Below, one piece after another: positions 22,203 to 31,691 of a stretch of 64,000 nucleotides of DNA. The number at the start of each line of letters is the position of its first letter. The stretch's first letter is position 1. The stretch comes from Plenodomus lindquistii (lineage: Eukaryota; Ascomycota; Dothideomycetes; Pleosporales; Leptosphaeriaceae). The DNA lies in contig JANUWI010000003.1 in the NCBI GenBank assembly GCA_025504975.1, forward strand, positions 2,418,001 through 2,482,000, read 5' to 3'. The notes below the pieces were generated by a model. The model had not been told where the DNA came from and made no database searches. It saw nothing but the letters and a program-made list of their open reading frames with translations. Both the position numbers and the translations under genes were made by a program.

Positions 22203-23744
22203 CTATGATTTGGCCGCTCTTACAGATGCATCAATTGCTTCAGCAACATACCGCACGTTTGCTGTATTCACTGCTCGATGGCAACGTTAGCTTGAGATCA
22301 TCCTACAGACAGCGAAGCAGAACCTACATCCAGCGAGAGAGATGCGGCCTGACTTGAGAATGTAAACATGGCTGTTGGTCTGGATGTGCCCAACTTGGTC
22401 CGGCGTCAGTCCTGTATAGGAGAACATTCCGATCTATCGATGGCGTATGTCAGCCTCAAATTTCTTCAAAAAGTAAAGCGTAAAGGAGACTGTTGATAGA
22501 TGGAATCACATACTTGAGAGCGGATGTGACTCCAATCGCCTGGGGTACCACGGCTGGCCAACTCGCCTGCTAACTCATCCCGCATGCTTTTTATGCGTGA
22601 ACTCATGGTCTTCAGATCAGTTAGCCACTGTTGAAACAAATCTTCACTATCCAAGATGGTTGCAGCGAGCTTGCAGCCCCGTGAAGGCGGCTGCGAGATA
22701 GAACCGCGCTGGAGTCGCGCTAGATGGCCCCGAGCTTTCTTCGCGGCGTCTACTGAGGCCGTAACAAGATGAAAGGCCCCAGTACGCTCGCCATAGAGAC
22801 CCATATTCTTGGAAAAAGACTGTGCCACCGCCATCTCCATGGTTTCGCGCCCCAAGAAGTGACGCACAGCCCACGCATCTTCCTCAAGATTTCCAGTCGC
22901 AAATCCCTGACTACGAAATACATCGTTAGCGATTCGATTTGGGAAGCAGCTCTTCTGAAAAGTAGCTATGTGGGGTGAAAAGGAGAAATGGCACTTACTA
23001 AGCACAGTCAAAAAAGGGAAAGATGCCCTTTCTCTGACAGACATCTGCAATGCTTTGCCATTGCTCTTTCGTCGGGTCAACACCAGTGGGGTTATGCGCA
23101 CAAGCATGAAGGACAATTACATCGCCGGCGACTGCTTGTGACTCGAGGACTTTAATCATCTTACTGAAGTCCAAGCTTCTCTTCTCAGCGTTCCAGTACG
23201 GGTAAAGTTTGACTTCGACACTGGCCAGATCCCAGATATTCTTGTGGTTCACCCAGCTGGGGTCCGACAGCCAGACACAACGAGGTTTTAGTGCTTCAGA
23301 AAGAAAGCTCGCTCCCAGACTGTTAGCACCAGTTCCTGAGATGGTTTGCAGTGTCACCATGCGTTCTCTAATGTCGGCATTTAGGGACCCAAATAGAAGT
23401 ATGCGTGCAGCATTATAGAAAGGGGCATAGCCAGCGATGGGAAGATACTCGTAACGACCAGGATCGTCCTCACTTTCTAGTATCCTCTCGGCCTAATGAG
23501 ATGACTCGTGTTAGAGAATACACTCTGCAAAATGTTCTCTCAGGATTGAGAAAGTTGGACGTACCATCTTTACGGCTGGCAGAACCCAGGGTTTGCAATT
23601 GTCGTCTCGATAGAGTCCAGAGCCAAGAATTACTTTCTTGCTATGCTCGTCTTGCTGAAATAGTTCTTTGAGCGCATAGTGTGGATCGAGGGACACTTCC
23701 TTGAGATGATAGAAGCAAGATTTGGGAGATGAAATAGATGCCAT
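22203..23744 (-). CDS. Aspartate-aminotransferase-family enzyme (class I PLP)
   Basis: PLP enzyme that moves an amino group between aspartate or glutamate and a 2-oxoacid. Five exons, 23744-23565, 23492-22999, 22910-22514, 22433-22328 and 22270-22203, give 414 residues, the usual length. Motifs seen: HNPTGVDPT, DCAYQGFATG split by an intron, SFSKNMGLYGERTG with the PLP lysine, and SGRISLAG with the carboxylate-binding Arg near the end; the C-terminal NTANVRYVAEAID is only recovered by splicing the last intron. The usual RPMYSNPP-like segment is changed to QRGSISQPP, so substrate range may differ. It is divergent from the PEP-mutase gene, with a TATATAAA-type box about 90 bp upstream. I infer that it could transaminate phosphonopyruvate to phosphonoalanine; ordinary aspartate metabolism is the alternative. 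Confidence 0.9.
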
Positions 23745-25093
23745 AGTGTAAGACTAAATTGAGCCCAAGCTTAGAAGTTGTATAGGTTTGTGGAGAGTTA
23801 CTTTGAAGTGATGCGACCGCTTCTGAAGTGACTTTATATAGTGCTTCGACTAATTTTATAACTACAGACAACATGGCATCACTCTTCGCTAATGTCACGC
23901 CACTGCCAAATCTTTGTGGGCTCTTATAGGCTCTTAATACCACTCGGGGGATATGCCCGTTTTTGTCTTTTAATCTGTCCCTCGGCAAGGCAATACCTGT
24001 GCTGTAGAACCTTCTCGTATTTAAACTACAAATACATACAGTCAATGATCCGTGTTTGTATTGCGGGGGTAATATTAGGGTGACAAGCATCTGTAAGGGA
24101 TGTAGGTACTCTTTGTCTTGGCACGCACACAATTATCCGCTCAACTCGAGCGGTTCTGTAGTGTCAGATCTCTTTGTGTTGGTAATTTAACTCAAACAAT
24201 CAGATCTGCTTATAGGTTAGATATTTTTACGTCAACTCTTGCTAACAGTTTCTTCGCTTGCGGATTATTAGAACCTGTCAGTAAAGACAGGACTAGGATT
24301 TACCGTACCCAGAAAACATCGATCTCTATAGGCCTCTATTCCCAGCAATCAAGCTTTTTATTGGGAATATTAAGTCTTGCTCTATATCCCGTGCAATTTG
24401 AGTTGCTCTATACTCTGCAGCATGTGATAAACGTCACTACAAGCTGACACACTAGCGGTGAATGCATCAATAATTCTCTTCAGGTAACAAGACTCGGCAC
24501 TTTTGCCTGTCACTACAGTCATCTTCTTGATTTCTTACCACCCTCTGCCTCGGGATGTGCGATGTGGGTCTTAATTTCCTCATAATCCTACAGATGACTG
24601 CAGCTCACCCCGCTTTACCGAACAACTACTAAGACGGAATCCAAGTATCCGTTTTCAAAGCGGCATTGAGAAACAATATGCCTGCATGAGTCGTATTGCC
24701 TGGAATCCTGGATAGCCTCAACACGGCACTCCATCACCAAACCTCATGCATCGGCGTTGTAGGCTACTGTACGAGCAGAACTGATCTAGTGCAGCTGTGG
24801 ATCTTCAACTTCATAATCATAGGTCAGGGGATCTGAACGACGGCAAGATTCGGTAATAATGCCTTGACTAAACGTCAGCAGCAGCCTTTCACAGCATCGG
24901 TCGAGTGGGAGGTGGATACCATCCGCAAAGAACCTTTCGTGTGTCTGTGCTTGTATATAAGGTTGGTCTCCCAAAGGTCCAGCTACTCAACTTTTCTTCG
25001 ATAGTTGAAACCAAACAAAGAAAGTAATTCTACCCATCGTTTGCTCCTAGTGGCCACTTGTTAGAACATAGGTTCAGTCAGACCCTTACCAGT
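23745..25093. promoter_or_regulatory. Divergent promoter region, aminotransferase / PEP mutase
   Basis: 1.35 kb spacer with no plausible coding frame. A TATATAAAG box on the minus strand (23831-23840) faces the aminotransferase, and a TATATAA box on the plus strand (24954-24960) lies about 135 bp before the PEP-mutase ATG, followed by a pyrimidine-rich segment. Such divergent, TATA-containing arrangements are common in inducible fungal clusters. No regulator binding site was assigned. Confidence 0.5.
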
Positions 25094-26248
25094 ATGCCTG
25101 TAACCATCCGATCCCTGCTTGCGCAGAATTCTAGTGAAATCCGCCTTCTGGAGGCGCACGATAGTGTCTCCACAGAGCTGATCAGAGGCACTGTCAACAA
25201 CAATGGTCAGGGATTCGACGGCGCGTGGATTAGTGGACTCACCCAGACCACTTTTCTCGGCATCCCTGACACGGAAATCATCTCGCCTCTGAAGCGCGCT
25301 ACCATGTTGACTTTCAACAGCAATGGTGTGCGGAAGGGAGGCCGACCACTGTGTGCCGCTTTCGACGCCGACAGCGGTGGCGACTTAGTTGACATTCCCG
25401 CACTGGTATCAGTATTAGCTCTCCATGGCATCTCTATGGTGATTATCGAGGACAAGGCCCTATCAGCGCCAGGTCAGAAGGTCAATTCGCTGCTCGCGAC
25501 CTCAGACGCTCAAGGCCAAGCCAATCCAAACGCGTTTGCTAAAGTCCTGCGGACGTTTCGAGAGGCTGCAGCTGGTACTGAAGTGATGGTCACGGCACGA
25601 ATCGAGAGCTTCACTTCACGTATGGTTCGGCTAGACGCAGTTGAGGAACGACGGTCGGTGGAAGACGCCCTGCAGGACGCCCTTAAGCGCGCCGCCCTCT
25701 ACACCGCTGCCGGAGCCGATGCTATCATGATTCACAGCAAGAGCAAGCAGCCCGACGAGGTGCTGGCTTTCCTCGAAAGCTTCCGTGCCAGAGACGCTGG
25801 TACCCCTCTCGTGGTGGTGCCAACGGCGTACGCAAGCACACCAAGAGAAGTGCTGCGTCGCGCCGGCGCCAACATCTTCATCTACGCCAACCATCTGATG
25901 CGTGCCAAAATCAGAGCCGTCTGCCGCGTATCGGACAGCCTGCTAGCCGCCAAAGGGGACTTTTTTGCTCAGGACGACGACGGTGAAAACCTACGAGCCA
26001 TCGCCGCGGCGCGCAACTTTGGTTGCCTGCTGCGTAAGATGACCGAGCGTGAGAACGCGGGTGTGGAGGAAGAGGAAGCTGCCATGTTATATCGTCGCAT
26101 CATGTCCAAGGTGGCGGCTGAGACCATGGGGGTGGTCGTCAAAAGGCTCGCCTCTGGTGTACTAAGCGGCTGTGAGGCTGATGATCTCATAGTTCCTGTG
26201 AAAGATCTTCTGGATATCAATTCTCGTCTCGTCTCTGAGATCTCGTAG
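25094..26248 (+). CDS. Phosphoenolpyruvate mutase-family protein
   Basis: PEP mutase of the isocitrate lyase superfamily, the enzyme that makes the C-P bond by turning phosphoenolpyruvate into phosphonopyruvate. Single exon, 384 residues from the first ATG. Family landmarks in order: WISGL (46-50), DADSGGD (91-97) for Mg2+, EDK (119-121) with NS (131-132) on the gating loop, ARIE (168-171), MIHSKSK (212-218) and YANHLMRA (264-271), matching the WANHxLRA block of PEP mutases. The lyase-type Cys loop (KKCGH) is absent, favouring the mutase. The gating loop has nine residues between EDK and NS where characterised mutases have five. The tail past residue 310 is extra compared with bacterial enzymes of about 300 residues. 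Neighbours suggest phosphonate biosynthesis; phosphonopyruvate hydrolase is an alternative. Confidence 0.85.
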   Translation: MPVTIRSLLAQNSSEIRLLEAHDSVSTELIRGTVNNNGQGFDGAWISGLTQTTFLGIPDTEIISPLKRATMLTFNSNGVRKGGRPLCAAFDADSGGDLVDIPALVSVLALHGISMVIIEDKALSAPGQKVNSLLATSDAQGQANPNAFAKVLRTFREAAAGTEVMVTARIESFTSRMVRLDAVEERRSVEDALQDALKRAALYTAAGADAIMIHSKSKQPDEVLAFLESFRARDAGTPLVVVPTAYASTPREVLRRAGANIFIYANHLMRAKIRAVCRVSDSLLAAKGDFFAQDDDGENLRAIAAARNFGCLLRKMTERENAGVEEEEAAMLYRRIMSKVAAETMGVVVKRLASGVLSGCEADDLIVPVKDLLDINSRLVSEIS

Positions 26249-27131
26249 ATTCACATATTATCTAGGCAATATTTTGAACCTGGAATCAAGTAAATGTCTT
26301 AACAGATATCGCAGTCTCACAAGCTAGGCAATGATACCACATGATCACAGAGACCATGGCGTGGAATCGCTTACTTTTGCTTCCTCTCGTAAGCTTATTG
26401 CATCATGCAAGGTTTCCACATCAACCTGCAACACTTCCATAACGTGGGTATGTTCATGGTCCAATCTGGTTGTCAGCTGCAGTCTCGCCAGAAAGCTAGA
26501 CCTGAATGAGTGCAAACTGTACGTCTGTCTCACTGCCACCCTAGGCGAAGTGAGAATAACGATGACTGCATCTAATACGAGCGGCGATCATCGAAAGTGT
26601 GATCATCATACGCGGACTTGTCGCATTGTTAGGCAGGCCCTTACGTAGAGCATGCAACGATATAGCAAGCAGTCATGTGCCATCCTAAAATGGAAACTGG
26701 TCGTGTGCCACCCTGGAATGGCAACTGGTCGTGTGCACTCCTGTGCATATGCTTGGGATCGAGGTGGGGAACATGGCGTCTTACGTGACATGGCAAACAT
26801 GCGACGACAGCACAACCCAACTGAAAGTGGGGCTGCCAAGGTCTCAACGTCCCGAGTACCTATTGGTTACCGGATGCTGCCGCAGGCCGATGTGCAATAG
26901 CTTATATGAACAGCGCCCCCACAAACGGGCGCTTATGTAGTGCTCGCTCACAGTTTTGCACTGATATAGTTTACATATTTCGTATCAGCAAATGTAATAG
27001 TTCAGCGAACACTTCATCGAGAGTTATAAGTACTCAGATGCACGTATGCATGCGTGACCATTTAGGAACCTACTAACTAATGCTCAGAGCGAGTCACGCT
27101 CAAATCGGCCTTGTATCGAGACTCTGAGGAA
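26249..27131. other. Spacer between PEP mutase and MFS genes
   Basis: Both neighbours are read rightwards, so this is a 3' flank plus a promoter. A 28 bp period repeated about 2.4 times lies at 26676-26743. No gene was seen. Confidence 0.5.
26676..26743. repeat. Short tandem repeat, 28 bp period
   Basis: Two full units, 26676-26703 and 26704-26731, differ at four positions, mostly transitions; a partial third unit ends at 26743. Each unit begins TGTGCCA and ends ACTGGTCG. Confidence 0.7.
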
Positions 27132-29059
27132 ATGGGTCAGCCAGAGCAGTTGCTTCATGGAACAGGCGGCGCTGCCATCCCTCTGCAGCCTGTCAGTGCC
27201 GAGCTGCCCGTGGAAACCAGGGCGCATGAGGCACCGACCCAGCTCCCGCAAGAAGCCGGATTGTCTTCGGAACCCGAAAAGCAACTGGAAGATCAGGCCT
27301 CTCGGCTTCCTTTCTCCCGCCTGATGGCCGCGTACCTGTGTCTCTGCGTATGCTACTTCACGTCCTACTTCGACATGAACGCAGTGACGACGGCACTGCC
27401 GACCATTGCGGACGTCCTCGACACCGGACCTTCCATTACCTGGGCTGGTACAGCCTACTTGCTAGGGCAGACCGCATTCCAGCCGCTCTACGGTCGACTG
27501 TCCGACATAACGGGACGCAAGCCCATCCTTCTTGTCTCGGTCACGTGCACCATGGCTGGCGGACTGCTATGCGGCTTTGCTCGCAGCTCATCTTGGCTTT
27601 ACACCGCTCGCACGCTAAGCGGCATTGGTGGTGGAGGCATCAGTTCCCTTGTCGCCATTATCGTGAGCGACCTCGTCAGTCTGAAGGAACGTGGTAAGTA
27701 TCAAGGCATGATCAGCCTGGCCATAGGCGCCGGCGCCACAGCTGGACCGTTTGCAGCAGCCAGTCTTGTACGTTACTCCGATGGTTGGCGATGGACCTTC
27801 TGGGTTCCAGCCATCTTGGCCGCTGTTTGTCTGGTCTTGTTGCTACTTTTCTTGCCCCTCAAGCCGGTTACAGGTGGGTGGCAAGACAAAGCTAAGAGGA
27901 TTGACTGGCTTGGGATTGCGTCATCTGTTTCAGGCATCGTTCTTCTTCTTGTAAGTGAATTTACACAACTTTTTGAGCAATCGTCATTATAATGCTGATT
28001 CAGACGATTCGTGAACCAATAGATACCTATCAATTCGGGCGGCAGCATTTGGCCGTGGCGCAGCGCATACACCATACCCATGATCATCATCGGCGGCCTT
28101 TGCCTCATTATCTTTGCTCTCTACGAGGGATACTGGGCGAAGCTGCCTATCATGCCGTGGCGTCTCTTCCAGCGGCGGTCTCCGGCGATTCTTCTGGCAC
28201 AGGGCGCTCTCCACGATTTTGTCTGGCAGACAACGCAGTACTTCATTCCTCTTTACCTGCAGACTGTCCGAGGCTATACGCCTCTGCAGAGCGCAACCCT
28301 CATACTGCCTTTTCTTCTTGCTCAAAGCCTTGCTGGCGCATCGTCCGGCCCTATCATGACCAAACTTGCTCGGTACGTAAATATCCAATCCCCGTCTTTA
28401 AAACACTGAATGACTGTTCTAATTATACGGTCTTTTGCTTTAGATATGGACCAGTCCTCCGTGTCGGGTTCTTGCTTTGGTCTCTTGGGGCCGGTCTGAA
28501 GCTCGTCTTCTCACGCACAACTCCCCTGCCTGCGTACGTGGTAATTTTAGCGATTGAGGGGGCAGGCGTAGGCTTTGTGCACCAGCCGGGTGGGTATTCA
28601 CATTCCAATCCTCCAGTCATGGGGGCATCTGCTTCGCGCTAAAAAGCTAACACCTTGATCTCAGGCCTTGTCGCTCTCCAGGCCCTGAGCCGGCCAGAAG
28701 ATCGCGCCGTGGCCACTTCTACTCGCAACCTGCTACGCTCGCTCGGTGGTGTGGCTGGCGTTGCTGTTTCCACGGCCGTCCAATATGGGGTCACAGAAGC
28801 AGCTTTGCGTGCGCGGGTCTCCGAAGGACTAACCCGCACGGTGATGGATGGACGTTGGCGGGCTGGTGGTCCTGCTACGGTTGGACACGACACGGCCATC
28901 TTAGACGCACGCATGAAAGGGTTCCAAGCCGTGTTCGCCCTTCTTGTGCCTCTTATAACGCTATGTCTAGTAGGCAGCTTTTTTGTGTCAGATAAAGTCC
29001 TAGAAGGCGATAGAAAGCAGGACGAAAGACCAACACAAGAACCAGCCGCTGTTATATAG
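27132..29059 (+). CDS. MFS transporter, drug:H+ antiporter type
   Basis: Proton-driven exporter of the major facilitator superfamily, DHA2-like with about 14 helices. Four exons, 27132-27950, 28023-28372, 28444-28589 and 28665-29059, give 569 residues. The first about 60 residues are hydrophilic. Motif A in loop 2-3 reads GRLSDITGRKP, and the helix-5 motif C region is seen as LAIGAGATAGPF. The tail is acidic and hydrophilic. The nearest homologues of such proteins in fungi are toxin or drug pumps. Beside a PEP-mutase gene it may export the pathway product and protect the cell, but that is inference from position. Confidence 0.9.
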
Positions 29060-31691
29060 AAACAGATACTCTTAAGGTATAAATATATTCGATATTACTA
29101 GATAAGAAATATCTAATATTAAATACATAGCAACGTTGGTTACAGCAAGTATAAAAACACAACTAGCGTGTATATAATGAATATATAACGGGGTTCCCCA
29201 GGCTGGTGAGAGTTGTCCCCCCGTTTTTGAGTTTTGTCTCCCCCTTGAGATTTGTCCCCCGCGCTAATCACATGTGTAGGTACTAGCGCGAGCGTAAATT
29301 ATAGTAATTAATGCGTATCACTATTCAACCTTTACGAAAGAAGGTAAAAGAAGGTCAAAGCTAAATCGTTTATATCGTCAACTCATAAAGTACTGTTCTC
29401 GTCGCTTCTTACGCGGGCCAAGGCTCTTCCAGGCCTCAGCAGCCGCCACCGCTGCAGCACGTTTGGGCCTCGGTGTAGTACGGGTGACGAGGACATACAT
29501 GTCGCTCAAATTCATAATCCAAAATCCAAAATTAAGATGTGTGCCTTCAGCGCAATGTATCTCCACAACCACCTATTTGAATAGGTAGTGGCTGAGTTAT
29601 TAAAGCTCACACGTTGAGATTCCTAGTCTTTTAGAATTCTGATTTTGGATCTTGGTTTTGAGCGAGATGACTGTCCTGGTCACCCGTAGTGTAGGCACCT
29701 CTTGAGGCTCATTGAGCGCATTCTAAGCATCGACCTGCGCGAATCTCTCAGCATAAAAGGCTTCCATCTCCCCAAAATGATAGTTCCAAGCCATAGTGGT
29801 GTACACGAGCCGAAAAGTCCCTGCGAAGCCAGAGCCATATTTCGTGCTTCTACTAACTCTGCCTGGTCTCCTTCCTGACCCGTTTGCGCCAGAAAGCTGG
29901 TCGCCGAGATCATGTCATTACAACCATATAGAACAGGCTGGGACTTTCGGCATTCAATGTCCACTAGAAATCCTTTTAACGTCGGAGGCTGCCAGACCAG
30001 ACAGGAGGATGAGTCTCAGTTACCGGCAACAGCCACAAGTGGAGACAAGCGACGTGAAGTAGGGGGAGATAGAGGGGCAGGGGCAGGAATCGATAAATCG
30101 ATACCGATATGCAGGTAGTGACTAGCTTTATCCCTGGTTCAAGTGTAGGGACTGATATAGTGACAGAGGTGTTGGCTTCTTGCAAAGCTTTAGCAAGTGT
30201 CTGGCCTTGCAGTCGTCTTAGCATGCTACTTTTTAGCGTACGCATGGTCATGTGGCCTGCATCCTGGGCGTGCGGCTCGATTCGCTAGCGTCAGACTGGC
30301 TAGGATCGCTCAGCCCTACCGACCCATATGGTACCTTCAAGAAATACTGATTACTTGCATGACAACACTGAGTACAGCAAGAAGCCAACAAAATGTAACT
30401 GGGTCTGATGACGTTCTTTGAGAAGACCGCAGAGAATCGCTCTGTTTCCACGCCACCCCTAGTGCGACAAGAGTTGGTAGATTGACGTCAATTATAATAA
30501 TTTCCGACAATTAACGACACGCAATTGCCAAGATTGTCAACGATTAACACGCTAAGCCTATTATCGTTACCACGTCTGGGCGCAGCCTACACAGTAGGGC
30601 GGCCTCTGTGAGAGCGAGCAGGCACGTGATATACGCACGGGCTTTCTATCCTTATATACGCTACTGCTATATAGGACTAGAGCTCACGTGTGTGTCATTT
30701 ATGTCGCCTTCATACAATTGGCGACAATTGACAACGACAGACAAAGTGACAACAAAGTGACATAAAGGACGGACCAATCCTGAGTGGACGATGCCCTTTG
30801 GAGGGTTCAGCGAGTCCGTGTTGGTGGATCTCCTCGAAACACAGCCTGGATGCGACCACATCAAACATTCACAGACGGCGAGTTCTAGCCGGGCTTGCAT
30901 AAGCACAACAAACACTTGGAGACTTGAGACCTCTCATCGGTGTCAAAGATTGTATCGGAACATCGAAGAATGGTGGCAATTCGAAGGAGGGAAGGTTAAG
31001 CAATTAAGCCTTGTTGAAACCCACCGAGTGTGAGACGCTAGCTTCTCGTGCACATGGCGTCTCAGACCCCACCACCCCAGCGCCTGGCCATACCATCGTG
31101 AAGCTCTAATTCCGATAACACAATCTTTTCTGGTCCTGTCGATCAGTTTGGTCGCGTCGCATGCCCACAATGTTCCTTCCGAGCCAGGTGTGCCCGACGA
31201 GGTTAAGTGTATGCCCTTTTACTCTGCCAATCCGGGGATAACCCCCCTCTCACTAAGCCCTACACAGTCGCTTCCCGTAACTCATGAGACAAAACGCTAA
31301 AGACTCGCTCGAATAACCGCATCGATGGATGATCTCGAAACTACCTAAAGCGCCAGCACACGGCTTGGAAACAGGGACCAGCGGGTCGATGTATGAGCGT
31401 GTCGGACCCATTAAGTATTCGTACGCGCTGCCTCAGGCCAGACGGTCCTGACAGGTTTGGTCGCCTTCGCTCGTTTGAACTGAATCATACGTTCCACCCG
31501 CTCTTTTTCCTCGCGACCCGCCTTTTCGTTTCTTTTCCTGTTCTTGGGTTTCTGCTGTGCAGTGTCGAGAGCGTACACGCATGTCTGTGACACGCACAAC
31601 GATTATTATACAGCTGCGCTGTGCCTAGATCGACTAATATTTGGCTGTTTGGGTCGTTCGTGTCGATTGATCAGCTATCAATACAGTCTAC
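29060..31691. other. Gene-poor stretch, 2.6 kb, with repeat debris
   Basis: AT-rich at first (29060-29380). Three copies of a TTGTCYCCCC motif occur at 29212-29260. A short frame on the minus strand near 29380-29500 reads a basic, Ala-rich end (PRKKRREQYF) that may come from a transposon protein but is not identified. Copy 2 of dispersed repeat B is at 30267-30376. From 30400 to 31690 no credible gene was found; its end is the promoter of the mucin-like gene. Confidence 0.5.
30267..30376 (+). repeat. Dispersed repeat B, copy 2
   Basis: Partner of 20982-21093, same orientation, about 9.3 kb apart. It keeps the blocks TGCGGCTCGATTCGCTAGC and GGATCGCTCAGCCCTACC. No coding frame is conserved between copies. 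Confidence 0.65.

Noticed and set aside
24118..24447. 109-codon frame on the plus strand between aminotransferase and PEP mutase
   Set aside because: Begins at TTG, not ATG, and has no recognisable feature; the spacer is better read as promoter.
29378..29572. 64-codon minus-strand frame with a basic PRKKRREQYF end
   Set aside because: Too short and not identified; possibly a transposon protein tail, so it is mentioned only within the gene-poor stretch.
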